From positions 1 to 37,485 of the forward strand of contig RZYX01000011.1 in the NCBI GenBank assembly GCA_009930155.1: 37,485 nucleotides of DNA, read 5' to 3'. This document shows, in pieces, positions 15,400-24,361 of this stretch. This DNA comes from Clostridia bacterium (GTDB lineage: Bacteria > Bacillota_A > Clostridia > Oscillospirales > Acutalibacteraceae). The position numbers and the translations under genes are program-made. How positions within the stretch are numbered: position 1 is the stretch's first letter; every line of letters begins with the position of its first letter. The notes beneath the pieces were generated by a model that saw only the letters and a list, made by a program, of their open reading frames with translations, was not told the origin of the DNA and did no database searches.

Positions 15400-15434
15400 C
15401 AATAACACATTTCAAAAAAAGAGGTGTACTCAAT

Positions 15435-16139
15435 ATGATTCGTAAAATAATCAAAATTGATGAAGAAAAATGCAATGGTTGTGGTTTGTGTGCTGCTGCT
15501 TGTCACGAAGGTGCCATAGGCATGATAGATGGAAAGGCAAAGTTGTTGCGTGATGATTACTGTGATGGACTTGGAGACTGTTTGCCATCTTGCCCAACGG
15601 GAGCAATTAGCTTTGAGGAGCGAGAAGCTGCGGCGTATGACGATGTTGCGGTAAAAAGAAAAATGCTAAATAAACAGGGCGAGGAACTTCCTTGCGGATG
15701 TCCTGGCACACAGTCAAAAGCAATACAGCATGAGAGTATATGTGAGATTGGTTACAAAGCTGTTAGTGAGAATAAAAGCCAACTTTCACAGTGGCCAGTG
15801 CAGATTAAGCTTGCACCTGTGAACGCACCATATTTCACCAATGCCAACTTGTTAGTTGCCGCTGATTGTACGGCATATGCCTACGGTGATTTTCATACCA
15901 AATTTATAAAGAACAGAACAACACTTATTGGCTGTCCTAAGCTGGACGAAGGAGATTATAGTGAGAAACTTACGGCTATTATAAAAAATAATAATATTAA
16001 AAGCGTTACAGTTGTACGAATGGATGTTCCTTGTTGCGGCGGAATGGAAAATGCAGTTAAAAAGGCACTTCAAAATAGTGGGAAAATGATTCCGTGGCAG
16101 ATAATCACTATTTCCACAGATGGAAAAATATTAGATTGA
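15435..16139 (+). CDS. 4Fe-4S ferredoxin-domain protein in the hcp operon
   Basis: A 234-residue iron-sulfur protein. The N-terminal domain has two cluster motifs: C14-G-x-C17-x2-C20/x3-C24 (CNGCGLCAAACHEG), and a second with C44, C50, C54 and C58 spacing near DGLGDCLPSCPTG that may be irregular. The remaining 175 residues hold further cysteines (LPCGCPG, DVPCCGG) and resemble the ferredoxin-like proteins encoded beside hcp in Clostridia. It is first in a four-gene operon with a cupin, rubredoxin and hcp, so an electron donor role to Hcp or to the rubredoxin is likely. AGAGGTG lies 8 bases before the ATG. The exact partner is inferred. Confidence 0.85.
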   Translation: MIRKIIKIDEEKCNGCGLCAAACHEGAIGMIDGKAKLLRDDYCDGLGDCLPSCPTGAISFEEREAAAYDDVAVKRKMLNKQGEELPCGCPGTQSKAIQHESICEIGYKAVSENKSQLSQWPVQIKLAPVNAPYFTNANLLVAADCTAYAYGDFHTKFIKNRTTLIGCPKLDEGDYSEKLTAIIKNNNIKSVTVVRMDVPCCGGMENAVKKALQNSGKMIPWQIITISTDGKILD

Positions 16140-16155
16140 TTGGAGGAAAGTAATC

Positions 16156-16470
16156 ATGGTAGAACAAAAATTTAATTTATCAAGAGGCAATGAAAAGGCT
16201 GTAGAAAAAGTCGTTTTTGATGAAAATATTCATTACCTTCATATGGTGTTTAATAAGGGAGAGGGTTTGCCAGAACATTTTTCTAATTCAAATGTGTATA
16301 TGACCATTGTTCGGGGAACCCTTTCCATTAGGCTTGACGAGCAAGAAACTCATGAATATGAGGCGGGAACATTACTAAAAATTCCTTTTCAGACCAAAAT
16401 GAATGTTAGCAATATGAATACAGAAACTTTGGAATTAATTATTGTAAAATCACCAGCTCCAAAAGGTTGA
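16156..16470 (+). CDS. Small cupin-domain protein
   Basis: A 104-residue single-domain cupin. A first motif region ([20 protein letters not shown]) and second ([20 protein letters not shown]) follow the cupin pattern, though the usual His pair of the first motif is reduced to one His (PEHF) and the second-motif His is replaced, so metal binding is uncertain. Such proteins are often encoded next to hcp and rubredoxin genes. The ATG is preceded by TTGGAGGAAAG, 16 bases after the ferredoxin stop. Biochemical role unknown; a sensing or chaperone role in the same stress response is possible. Confidence 0.8.
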   Translation: MVEQKFNLSRGNEKAVEKVVFDENIHYLHMVFNKGEGLPEHFSNSNVYMTIVRGTLSIRLDEQETHEYEAGTLLKIPFQTKMNVSNMNTETLELIIVKSPAPKG

Positions 16471-16489
16471 GAAAACTCGGGAGGAAAAA

Positions 16490-16657
16490 ATGATGAAAAA
16501 ATATAGGTGTATACCATGCGATTATATTTATGATCCAGCAGTCGGCGATGCTGATAGCGGAATCGAAGTAGGAATTGCATTTGAAGATTTGCTAGATGAT
16601 TGGCAGTGTCCAATTTGCTTTGTAGGTAAAGATGATTTTGAGCCTATTGAAGACTAA
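16490..16657 (+). CDS. Rubredoxin
   Basis: A 55-residue rubredoxin. Iron ligands are two CxxC pairs, CIPC (residues 7-10) and CPIC (40-43), and the core IYDPAVGD...[16 protein letters not shown] is typical. Two normally conserved glycines are replaced: CxxCGY is CIPCDY and CPxCG is CPICF, both next to the metal site. GGGAGG lies 5 bases before the first ATG (16490); a second ATG directly follows at 16493. It sits between the cupin and hcp and probably passes electrons to Hcp, as the rubredoxin domain does in Hcp reductase pairs; that link is inferred. Confidence 0.93.
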   Translation: MMKKYRCIPCDYIYDPAVGDADSGIEVGIAFEDLLDDWQCPICFVGKDDFEPIED

Positions 16658-16680
16658 AATATAAGAGGAGGAAAAAGACA

Positions 16681-18309
16681 ATGGGAATGTTTTGTTATCA
16701 ATGTCAAGAAACAGCAGGCGGTAAAGGTTGTACAGTAAGAGGTGTATGTGGAAAAACTGAAAATGTAGCAAAGTTACAGGATCTTTTGATTTATACAACA
16801 AAAGGTGTTGCGGATGTCGTAATAAAATCAAAAGCAGATATAAGTAAGCTTGGCGATATAAATTATGAAGTGCTTAGCAGTCTTTTTATGACAATAACCA
16901 ATGCGAACTTTGATGATGGCTCACTCGAAAAGCAAATTATGAAGATGATTGCTATTAGAGATGAACTCAAAAAATCTACTAGTGTAGAAGATTTGCATGA
17001 TGCCGCAATTTTTACCGTAGATTCAAGAAGCTCGATGCTTGAAAAAGCAGCTTCAATCGGAGTATTGTCAACCGCAAATGAGGATGTTCGTTCTCTGCGT
17101 GAGATGATTATATATGGTCTTAAAGGCATGGCGGCTTATGCGGAGCATGCAAAGAATATTGGCAAGGAAAATTTTGACATTAACGCTTTTATTTATGAGG
17201 CGTTAGTTGCAACTTTGGATGATTCACTGTCCGCAGATGATCTTGTAGCACTTACTCTTAAAACAGGTGAATACGGGGTAAAAGCTATGGCACTTTTGGA
17301 TGATGCAAACACCTCAAAATTTGGCAATCCTGAGATTACACAAGTTAACATAGGGGTAAGGAAGAACCCGGCTATTCTTATTTCTGGCCATGATTTGACA
17401 GACCTTGAGCAACTTTTAGAGCAGACTCAGGGTACAGGAGTGGATGTTTACACACATAGTGAAATGCTCCCTGCACATTATTATCCTGCTTTTAAAAAGT
17501 ATAAAAACTTTGCGGGCAACTATGGTAACGCATGGTGGAAGCAACTTGATGAATTCGTATCTTTTCATGGTCCAGTATTGTTTACCACAAACTGTATTGT
17601 TCCTCCAAGAAGTGAAGAAGTTGTAAGCAGAATTTTTACTACTGGTTCAACAGGCTTCCCTGGTTGCAAGCATATCGTAGCGGATGAAAATGGTAAAAAA
17701 GATTTTTCACAGATTATTGCTTTAGCTAAAACCCTTCCTACACCAGATGAAATTGAAACTGGCAGTATTGTTGGTGGCTTTGCACATAATCAAGTAATTG
17801 CTTTGGCTGACAAGGTTGTGGATGCTGTCAAAACTGGAGCAATCAAAAAGTTCTTTGTTATGGCAGGCTGTGATGGCAGAATGAAATCCAGATCATATTA
17901 CACAGACTTTGCAGAAAAGCTACCAAAGGATACAGTTATTTTAACGGCAGGCTGTGCAAAGTATCGGTATAACAAACTACAACTTGGTGATATCGGTGGA
18001 ATCCCAAGAGTACTGGACGCTGGACAGTGTAATGACTCGTATTCGCTTGTAGTAATAGCTCTTAAACTTAAAGAAGTATTTGAGCTTGATGATATAAATG
18101 ACCTTCCTATTGTTTACAACATTGCGTGGTATGAGCAAAAAGCAGTTATTGTTCTTTTGGCACTTTTATCTTTGGGTGTTAAGAATATACATCTTGGGCC
18201 AACGCTTCCTGGTTTCTTGTCACCAAATGTGGCAAATGTGTTGATTGAAAAATTTGGAATAGCGGGCATTGGTACTGCAGATGAAGATATAGAGCTATTT
18301 ATGTCCTAG
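16681..18309 (+). CDS. hcp: Hydroxylamine reductase / hybrid cluster protein Hcp
   Basis: A 542-residue Hcp. The N-terminal cluster ligands are C5, C8, C17 and C23 (CYQC...GCTVRGVC). The hybrid Fe-S-O cluster ligands appear in [53 protein letters not shown] and DAGQCND, all in order. The length matches class I/II enzymes. Hcp reduces hydroxylamine in vitro and acts on NO as a high-affinity reductase in anaerobes; it can also trigger protein S-nitrosylation. It is the last gene of the operon, followed by a strong terminator, with GAGGAGG 9 bases before the ATG. The Fnr-like regulator upstream fits control by nitrosative stress. Confidence 0.97.
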   Translation: MGMFCYQCQETAGGKGCTVRGVCGKTENVAKLQDLLIYTTKGVADVVIKSKADISKLGDINYEVLSSLFMTITNANFDDGSLEKQIMKMIAIRDELKKSTSVEDLHDAAIFTVDSRSSMLEKAASIGVLSTANEDVRSLREMIIYGLKGMAAYAEHAKNIGKENFDINAFIYEALVATLDDSLSADDLVALTLKTGEYGVKAMALLDDANTSKFGNPEITQVNIGVRKNPAILISGHDLTDLEQLLEQTQGTGVDVYTHSEMLPAHYYPAFKKYKNFAGNYGNAWWKQLDEFVSFHGPVLFTTNCIVPPRSEEVVSRIFTTGSTGFPGCKHIVADENGKKDFSQIIALAKTLPTPDEIETGSIVGGFAHNQVIALADKVVDAVKTGAIKKFFVMAGCDGRMKSRSYYTDFAEKLPKDTVILTAGCAKYRYNKLQLGDIGGIPRVLDAGQCNDSYSLVVIALKLKEVFELDDINDLPIVYNIAWYEQKAVIVLLALLSLGVKNIHLGPTLPGFLSPNVANVLIEKFGIAGIGTADEDIELFMS

Positions 18310-18319
18310 AGAGTATAAA

Positions 18320-18362
18320 AATAAAACTGGCACCGTTTTTACACGGTGCCAGTTTTATTTAG
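18320..18362. terminator. Bidirectional terminator after hcp
   Basis: AATAAAACTGGCACCGT (18320-18336) pairs perfectly with its complement (18343-18359) across a short loop. T-rich runs lie on both sides, so it can also stop transcripts from the convergent PocR-MCP gene. Confidence 0.9.
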
Positions 18363-18468
18363 TTTAAAATTATTTTAAGAAAATATATGGTACTCTATGA
18401 CAGTTTTTTTTACTTTATGTATATATCATTGAGAATCTATCACTTTTAGATAGATGATTTTGATGAAC

Positions 18469-19467
18469 TTATTCTTTAGAAGAGAACTCCATTGATTTTT
18501 CTTTCATTTTCATCATTCTAGAGGTTACATCTTCAAATGCTTTTGTTTGCTCTTCAATAGATCTTAGAGATTCGTTTGCTAATACAGCTGTGGTAGTAAC
18601 ATTCTTTGTGATATTTTTAATAGAGCGTTCTATTTCTTCTGCGTTAGATTTTGTTGTGTTAGAGAGGTTTCTTATTTCTTGAGCAACTACGCTAAAGCCT
18701 TTTCCAGCTTCACCTGAGCGTGCAGCTTCAATTGTAGCATTTATTCCAAGCAGATTTGTTTGGCTTGAAACATTATCAATAACACCAACAATCTTTTTGA
18801 TTCCTCTGCTTTCATCTTCAATCCTCTTAATAGATTCACGGAGTTCGATTTGGTTTTTATTAATAAGTTCGGAAGCGGCAGTGATTTCTTGCATAGTTTG
18901 TGATATTTGATTTATTCCATCACTAACTTCGGCAATAATATCATCAATGATGATTTTTTGGTATGCCATAGACGAGATTTTTCCTGCAACTATATATAAA
19001 AGATTTGCAGCGGCCTTTACTCTGTCCATGTCTAAGACATACGCTTTTTTAACTGCGGCAACATACTCGTCCGGATCAATGCCGTATTCAATAGCTTTTT
19101 GGGTGTAAAAATCAATGTCAGGTTCTTCAGTCAAAATTTGTCCACCCAACATAGAGCCTATTTGCTCTCCATCAAATAGGATTGGAGCTGCAAAGTCAAC
19201 TAAATTACAATGGCATTTATAAATTGCAGGTGCTTTTTTAGCATTTGCCCTTTCTCCACCAAGCCTGTCACATTCCATGCACTTTTTAAGTCCAAGAGGA
19301 GACTTTCTTGTATAGTCAAAACAAAATTCTGAAAAGTCACTTGGGGTTGTTATAGGAGTTCCATCGGCATCAACAGAAATGCTGGATATACCTACAGCTC
19401 TTGAGAAACTGTCTTGAAAATTCTGTAAAAATTTGATATCGAAAATGTCTTGTATTTTGTACTGCAT
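18469..19467 (-). CDS. Soluble PocR-domain methyl-accepting chemotaxis-type sensor
   Basis: A 332-residue cytoplasmic receptor with no membrane segment. The N-terminal 165 residues are a PocR sensory domain, with a Cys cluster ([20 protein letters not shown] and [14 protein letters not shown]) that may bind metal or an FeS cofactor. The C-terminal part (about 180-320) is a chemoreceptor signalling hairpin whose tip reads [20 protein letters not shown] followed by [14 protein letters not shown]. The signalling domain is shorter than in full-length MCPs. PocR domains sense small hydrocarbons or metabolites in propanediol regulators. GGAGGG precedes the ATG. No chemotaxis genes are in the window, so its kinase partner is elsewhere or missing. 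Confidence 0.9.
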   Translation of the reverse strand: MQYKIQDIFDIKFLQNFQDSFSRAVGISSISVDADGTPITTPSDFSEFCFDYTRKSPLGLKKCMECDRLGGERANAKKAPAIYKCHCNLVDFAAPILFDGEQIGSMLGGQILTEEPDIDFYTQKAIEYGIDPDEYVAAVKKAYVLDMDRVKAAANLLYIVAGKISSMAYQKIIIDDIIAEVSDGINQISQTMQEITAASELINKNQIELRESIKRIEDESRGIKKIVGVIDNVSSQTNLLGINATIEAARSGEAGKGFSVVAQEIRNLSNTTKSNAEEIERSIKNITKNVTTTAVLANESLRSIEEQTKAFEDVTSRMMKMKEKSMEFSSKE

Positions 19468-19525
19468 ATTAAACCCTCCGGATACTATTATATAAAATTA
19501 TATAAATTTAAATTAACTTGATATA

Positions 19526-19554
19526 ATAATAGCACTAAAATCTATTTTTAACAA
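19526..19554 (-). promoter_or_regulatory. Probable promoter of the PocR-MCP gene
   Basis: On the minus strand TTGTTA (19549-19554) and TATTAT (19526-19531) are 17 bases apart, about 60 bases before the start codon. An 11-bp inverted repeat TCTATTTTTAA/TTAAAAATAGA (19541-19551, 19557-19567) overlaps the -35 box and may be an operator. Confidence 0.55.
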
Positions 19555-19799
19555 GATTAAAAATAGAAATAATGCACAAAATTAATAAAAATTTATTGGA
19601 AATAGACCTATGCACCTATTAATTTAGGCAATTTTTTATTTATATGGATAAAAAATTAATTCTAAAGTAAGATATACAAGCCATACACAACATAAAAAAA
19701 TGTATTGTATTTGTGAAAAATCAAAAATAACAGTTAAAATTAAATTATTATTAGATAATTATAGCGGCTGTTTTAAAATAGTATACAATTAATCTTTTC

Positions 19800-19829
19800 T
19801 TGACTTGAAACATATAATAATGTTATAAT
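19800..19829 (+). promoter_or_regulatory. Promoter of the riboswitch-ATPase transcript
   Basis: TTGACT (19800-19805) and TATAAT (19824-19829) with an 18-base spacer, about 55 bases before the riboswitch aptamer. Confidence 0.75.
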
Positions 19830-19890
19830 TATTATATTCTCTTTGCGCTGCATTACATTTCAGATATGAGATGCAAAATCAACAGTACAA

Positions 19891-19989
19891 ACTGAGCAGG
19901 CAATGAACCTTTTTATAATTTAAAAGGTCATCAGCCGGGCCACCCTATGAGTGGCAACAGATTGCAACTTTGCACATCTGTGGGACAGT
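19891..19989 (+). promoter_or_regulatory. NiCo (czcD) riboswitch aptamer
   Basis: The conserved strings of the czcD/NiCo motif occur in order: ACTGAGCAGGCAATGA, a stem of ACCTTTTT/AAAAGGT type, TCATCAGCCGGGC, a short CCAC/GTGG stem, GGCAACAGAT, a hairpin, and ACATCTGTGGGACAGT closing with the initial ACTG. The four-way junction internal loops (GAGCAGG, CCGGGC, GGCAACAG, GGGACAG) match the structure-solved RNAs as I recall them. NiCo riboswitches bind Co2+ and Ni2+ cooperatively, and later work argues for Fe2+. It lies 113 bases upstream of a P-type ATPase gene. Confidence 0.93.
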
Positions 19990-20015
19990 AGTATGTTCCA
20001 TAGGTGTGTTTTTTT
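19973..20015 (+). terminator. Riboswitch-controlled terminator
   Basis: CACATCTGTGGGACA (19973-19987) pairs over 15 bp, with a few G-U pairs, with TGTTCCATAGGTGTG (19994-20008), followed by TTTTTTT. Its 5' arm is the last part of the aptamer, so metal binding should prevent this hairpin and allow read-through: an ON switch. Confidence 0.9.
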
Positions 20016-20101
20016 ATCGCTTATAAGGAACAGGCGACTTTGAATGGAGTGCCATAGAGCTATCAAACGAATGCCGAAAGGCTAAAAACGGAGGTACTTT
20101 T

Positions 20102-22627
20102 ATGACAAACAAACCAAATATGGTAGGACTTACATCTGCCAAAGTAAAAGAATTGCAGGAGCAATACGGTAAAAACGAACTAACGCCACTAAAGAAGGAA
20201 AGCTTTATTAAAAAAGTTTTTCACATCATTTGTGAGCCTATGTTTTTGCTGTTAATTGTTGCTGCTATTATTTATTTTATCCTAGGTGAACCCCGTGATG
20301 GTGCTGTAATGCTAATTTTTGTTATCGGTATTATTAGCATTGATGTTGTTCAAGAACTTAAAACTGATAAGACTTTGGGTGCCTTAAAAGATTTATCTGC
20401 ACCACATGTTACGGTTATTCGTGACGGCAAAGAAAGTGAAATAGCAAGTGCAGATTTAGTGCCTGGCGATTTAATGTTTATTTATGAGGGTGTTAAAATT
20501 CCTGCTGACGGAGTTGTTGTTAAATGTAATGACCTTTGTGTTGATGAGTCCTCTCTAACTGGGGAGGCTGAGGGTGTTTGGAAAGTAAATATCGAAAATG
20601 CAGAGTCGTCTGAAGATTATTGGAGAAAAGATTACTGCTATGCAGGCACTCTTGTAACTCAAGGTACATCTACGGTTTTGGTAGATAAAATTGGAGCGTC
20701 AACCGAATATGGTAAGATTGGTGCAAATGTGATTGCGGCTCCAACCGAAGATACACCGCTTCAAAAACAAACAGGTCGCCTTGTTAAACTGTGTGCAGGA
20801 ATTGCAGCTGTGCTTTTTGTTCTTGTAGGAATATTTACTTACTTTAATATTTCTGACCACATTTTTAAAGACAGAATTATTGAGAGTATTCTGTCAGGCA
20901 TAACTCTGGCAATGGCGATGATACCAGAAGAATTTCCAGTTATATTAACAGTTTTTCTTTCAATGGGTGCTTGGCGTTTGGCAAAGAAAAATTCGCTTGT
21001 TCGCAAACTTCCATCTGTTGAAACTCTTGGTGCTGTATCTGTTCTTTGCGTTGACAAAACAGGTACAATTACGATGAATCAGATGACAGTTCAAGACACT
21101 TGGGCGTTAAATGGTGATGAGCTAATGCTTACTGAAATAATGGGGCTTGGTTGTGAAACAGATGCTTATGACCCAATGGAACAGGCTATGCTTTCTCACT
21201 GTGATAGTATCGGTATTTCTAAAGAGTATTTGTTTAGTGGCGAGCTTATTACTGAATATGCGTTTACAAATGAACTTAAAATGATGGGTCATGTTTGGAA
21301 AAGAAATGATGAAATTGTTATTGCGGCAAAGGGTTCTCCTGAACGCATTTTAACTATTTGTAATTTAACTGACCAGCAAAGAGTAATTACAGAGCATAAA
21401 ATTACTGAGATGTCACAAGAAGGACTTCGTGTTATTGCGATTGCTACAGCGAAACCGCAAACGCAAGCTGATGTCCCTGAAAAAATAATAGATTGTTCAT
21501 TAACTCTACTTGGATTTGTCGGGCTTGTTGACCCTCCAAGAGAAAGTGTTAAAGACGATATAGCAGTTTGTAGCAAGGCTGGTATCCGTGTTGTTATGAT
21601 TACAGGAGATAATGGTATTACAGCTTCTGCAATTGCAAAGAAGGTTGGGATACCACACAGTGATCATATTATCACAGGCGATATGTTAAATGAAATGAGT
21701 GATGAGGAACTTAGAGAAAAAGTTAAGGATGTTAGCATTTTTTCTCGAGTTGTTCCCGAACACAAAATGCGTATAGTTAAGGCACTTAAGGAAAATGGAG
21801 AAATAGTTGCTATGACTGGTGACGGTGTGAACGATGCTCCAGCTTTAAAATATGCTAATATTGGCATTGCAATGGGGAAACGGGGCAGTGAAGTTTCTCG
21901 TGAGGCTGCTGACATTATTTTAATGGACGATAATTTTACAACTATTGTGGAAACCGTAAGGGACGGCAGAAGAATTTATGATAATATTCGCAAGGCGGTG
22001 GGTTATGTTTTTACAATCCATATTCCTATTGCATTTTCTTCGCTTTTGGCGCCAATACTTGGGATTACTCCTTCTGCACTTTTGCTCTTGCCATTGCATG
22101 TTGTTTTGCTCGAGTTAATAATTGATCCAACCTGTTCTATCGTTTTGGAGCGTCAGCCTGCTGAAACTGATATTATGCAGCGTAAACCTCGTGATCCAAA
22201 AGAAAAGATACTTAATTCTAAAATCTTATCAAAAAGTATTATACAAGGTCTTGTAATCTTTGCCGCTTCGTTTGCAACATATTTTACTATGCTTGGTGGT
22301 AATGCAGACAATGCACCTGTTGCCCGTTCAATGGGGCTTGCAATTATTATGATTTCCAACTTGTTCCTTGTTCAGGTTAACAGCTCTTACCACGATTTTG
22401 CATATAAATCCGTGGCACGACTTGCAAAGGATAAAGTTATGTGGGCAGTTAATATTCTAACTCTTGTAGGCGTTGTTGTAATTTTGTATACACCGCTTAG
22501 TGGATTTTTAAAGCTTGCACCTTTATCATTTGGTCAATTCTCTGGTGCCATTGGTATTGCTGCTGTATCTGTGCTTTGGTATGAAGGTGTAAAGCTGATT
22601 AAAAAGATTTTTAAAAAGAGAGGCTAA
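20102..22627 (+). CDS. P2-type cation-transporting ATPase, probable Ni/Co (or Fe) exporter
   Basis: An 841-residue P-type ATPase of the calcium-pump-like branch. Visible are the actuator motif TGEA (153-156; canonical TGES), M4 IPEEFPV (274-280), the phosphorylation site DKTGT (D318), KGSPE (410-414), TGDN (501-504), TGDGVNDAP (572-580) and a C-terminal block of about six membrane helices. The M5 and M6 ion-site region is unlike that of calcium pumps: M5 has HIPIAFSS (about 640-647) and M6 has IIDPTCS (673-679), putting His, Asp and Cys at likely coordination positions. There is no heavy-metal-binding N-terminal domain. The upstream NiCo riboswitch indicates induction by Co2+/Ni2+ or Fe2+, so metal efflux is the best inference. 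CGGAGG is 7 bases before the ATG. Confidence 0.93.
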   Translation: MTNKPNMVGLTSAKVKELQEQYGKNELTPLKKESFIKKVFHIICEPMFLLLIVAAIIYFILGEPRDGAVMLIFVIGIISIDVVQELKTDKTLGALKDLSAPHVTVIRDGKESEIASADLVPGDLMFIYEGVKIPADGVVVKCNDLCVDESSLTGEAEGVWKVNIENAESSEDYWRKDYCYAGTLVTQGTSTVLVDKIGASTEYGKIGANVIAAPTEDTPLQKQTGRLVKLCAGIAAVLFVLVGIFTYFNISDHIFKDRIIESILSGITLAMAMIPEEFPVILTVFLSMGAWRLAKKNSLVRKLPSVETLGAVSVLCVDKTGTITMNQMTVQDTWALNGDELMLTEIMGLGCETDAYDPMEQAMLSHCDSIGISKEYLFSGELITEYAFTNELKMMGHVWKRNDEIVIAAKGSPERILTICNLTDQQRVITEHKITEMSQEGLRVIAIATAKPQTQADVPEKIIDCSLTLLGFVGLVDPPRESVKDDIAVCSKAGIRVVMITGDNGITASAIAKKVGIPHSDHIITGDMLNEMSDEELREKVKDVSIFSRVVPEHKMRIVKALKENGEIVAMTGDGVNDAPALKYANIGIAMGKRGSEVSREAADIILMDDNFTTIVETVRDGRRIYDNIRKAVGYVFTIHIPIAFSSLLAPILGITPSALLLLPLHVVLLELIIDPTCSIVLERQPAETDIMQRKPRDPKEKILNSKILSKSIIQGLVIFAASFATYFTMLGGNADNAPVARSMGLAIIMISNLFLVQVNSSYHDFAYKSVARLAKDKVMWAVNILTLVGVVVILYTPLSGFLKLAPLSFGQFSGAIGIAAVSVLWYEGVKLIKKIFKKRG

Positions 22628-22677
22628 TAGAAGTTTTATAGTTCGTATATAATTTAAAAAATTAATAAATTAAAATC

Positions 22678-22725
22678 GGCACATCAAATGTAACTAGAAG
22701 GTTACTTTTGATGTGCCAAATTTTT
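22678..22725. terminator. Bidirectional terminator between the ATPase and leuB
   Basis: GGCACATCAAATGTAAC (22678-22694) pairs with GTTACTTTTGATGTGCC (22701-22717) with one mismatch. T-rich tracts flank both sides, serving the convergent genes. Confidence 0.88.
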
Positions 22726-22791
22726 AGTGCTTTATAATGTCAAAGACATTGTTGTGTATTTGTGCTGAAAGATATTGTTTGTATTGAAAGC

Positions 22792-23865
22792 TTAAATGCA
22801 CTCCAATATTTTTTCTGTCATTTCATGTGTTGTAAGTGGTTTTTCTTTGCTTTCGCCTAAGATATCAGCAGTTCTGTAACCGCTATTTAACACTTTATCA
22901 ACAGCATCTTCAATTGCTGTAGCTTCTGCTGGTAAATCAAACGAATAACGTAGCATCATAGCTACTGACAAAATTGTTGCAATTGGGTTTGCCAAACCTT
23001 TTCCAGCAATATCTGGAGCAGAACCGTGGATAGGCTCATACATTCCACACTTTGTTTCGCCAAGAGAAGCTGATGGGAGCATTCCGATTGAGCCAGTAAG
23101 CTGTGATGCTTCATCAGATAGGATATCTCCAAATATGTTTGATGTTACAACAACATCAAATGTGCTAGGGCTTTTTATAAGCTGCATTGCGGCATTATCA
23201 ACAAGCATATCACTACACTGCACATCGGGATATTGTTTTGCAAGATTATGAATTGTTTCACGCCATAATCTTGAACTTTCCAAAACATTTGCTTTATCTA
23301 CACTTATTACTTTTTTATTACGCTTTAATGCAGTTTTAAAAGCAACTCTGCCTATGCGTTCAATTTCATTAACGCAGTAGCATTCTGTGTCATATGCTTC
23401 TTCACCGTTTTCGGTCATTCGTCTTCCGCTCTCACCAAAATACATTCCACCAGTTAATTCACGGACAATGACAATGTCAAAGCCATTTTCAACTATGCGG
23501 TCGTTTAAAGGGCTTGCTGATTTAAGCGCAGGATAGAGCTTTACAGGGCGAATGTTTGAGTATAGAGAAAGGGCAGCTCTTAGTCCAAGCAAAGCCTTTT
23601 CAGGTCTTAGGTGTCCAGGCAAAGTATCCCACTTTGGGCCTCCAACAGCTCCAAGCAAAACACTGTCACTATTTTTGCAACCTTCAATAGTTTCCTCTGG
23701 CAAAGGCACTCCAAACTCGTCAATGGCACAGCCACCAGCTGGGTAGTCTTTGTATGTGAATGTGTGATTATAGAGTGTGCCAACTTTATCAAGCACTCTG
23801 CAAGCACTGTCAACAATTTCTGGGCCGACTCCGTCTCCCTTTATAAGTGCGATATTATAGTTCAT
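22792..23865 (-). CDS. leuB: 3-isopropylmalate dehydrogenase
   Basis: A 357-residue NAD-dependent beta-decarboxylating dehydrogenase, oxidising 3-isopropylmalate in leucine synthesis and, in the citramalate route, 3-methylmalate. Motifs include the N-terminal KGDGVGPEIV, GAVGGPKWD, the substrate Arg residues in LRPEKALLGLRAAL, RELTGGMYFGE, and the C-terminal nucleotide site EPIHGSAPDIAGKGLANP. It is the last gene of the operon; its ATG overlaps the leuD stop by one base (TAATG), and a bidirectional terminator follows. Because citramalate synthase is in the same operon, this enzyme probably serves both isoleucine and leucine synthesis. Confidence 0.97.
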   Translation of the reverse strand: MNYNIALIKGDGVGPEIVDSACRVLDKVGTLYNHTFTYKDYPAGGCAIDEFGVPLPEETIEGCKNSDSVLLGAVGGPKWDTLPGHLRPEKALLGLRAALSLYSNIRPVKLYPALKSASPLNDRIVENGFDIVIVRELTGGMYFGESGRRMTENGEEAYDTECYCVNEIERIGRVAFKTALKRNKKVISVDKANVLESSRLWRETIHNLAKQYPDVQCSDMLVDNAAMQLIKSPSTFDVVVTSNIFGDILSDEASQLTGSIGMLPSASLGETKCGMYEPIHGSAPDIAGKGLANPIATILSVAMMLRYSFDLPAEATAIEDAVDKVLNSGYRTADILGESKEKPLTTHEMTEKILECI

Positions 23866-24359
23866 TATTCAAGTCCTCCATTTTCAACAAGCTTAATAAG
23901 GCCACCGACAGAAATGATTTTTTGAATAAAATCAGGAAATGCGGATATTTTATATTCTTTGTTTTGTGTTTCGTTTTTAAGTATGCCATTTTGAAGGTCT
24001 GCAAAAACAGTGTCGCCATTTTGGATATCTTCTGCGGCCTGTTCGTGCTCAATTATGGCAAGACCAATGTTGATTGCGTTTCTATAAAAAATTCTAGCAA
24101 AGCTTTTAGCAATAATAAGATCTATGCCACTTTCTTTTATAGCGATTGGAGCATGCTCACGAGATGAACCACAGCCAAAGTTATTTCCTGCAACCATAAT
24201 GTCGCCAGCTTTAACATTTTTTACAAAATCCTTGTCGATATCCTCCATACAATGACTTGCAAGTTCTTTTTTGTCTGTTGTATTAAGATAACGAGCGGGT
24301 ATTATAACATCTGTATCTACATTGTCACCGTATTTTAAAACTGAACCTTTAACCTGCAT
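23865..24359 (-). CDS. leuD: 3-isopropylmalate dehydratase small subunit
   Basis: A 164-residue swivel subunit of the aconitase-like isomerase. Key features are [15 protein letters not shown] near the start, [33 protein letters not shown] and the short form typical of LeuD in Clostridia and archaea. It pairs with LeuC to isomerise isopropylmalate and, in the citramalate route, citramalate to 3-methylmalate. GGAGG lies 10 bases before the ATG at the leuC end; the leuC stop is only 2 bases upstream, so the pair is translationally coupled. Confidence 0.97.
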   Translation of the reverse strand: MQVKGSVLKYGDNVDTDVIIPARYLNTTDKKELASHCMEDIDKDFVKNVKAGDIMVAGNNFGCGSSREHAPIAIKESGIDLIIAKSFARIFYRNAINIGLAIIEHEQAAEDIQNGDTVFADLQNGILKNETQNKEYKISAFPDFIQKIISVGGLIKLVENGGLE

Positions 24360-24361
24360 GT

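Noticed and set aside
20102..22627. Annotation of the P-type ATPase as a plain Ca2+ pump
   Set aside because: The core is of P2 type, but the ion-site motifs differ from calcium pumps and the NiCo riboswitch points to a transition metal.
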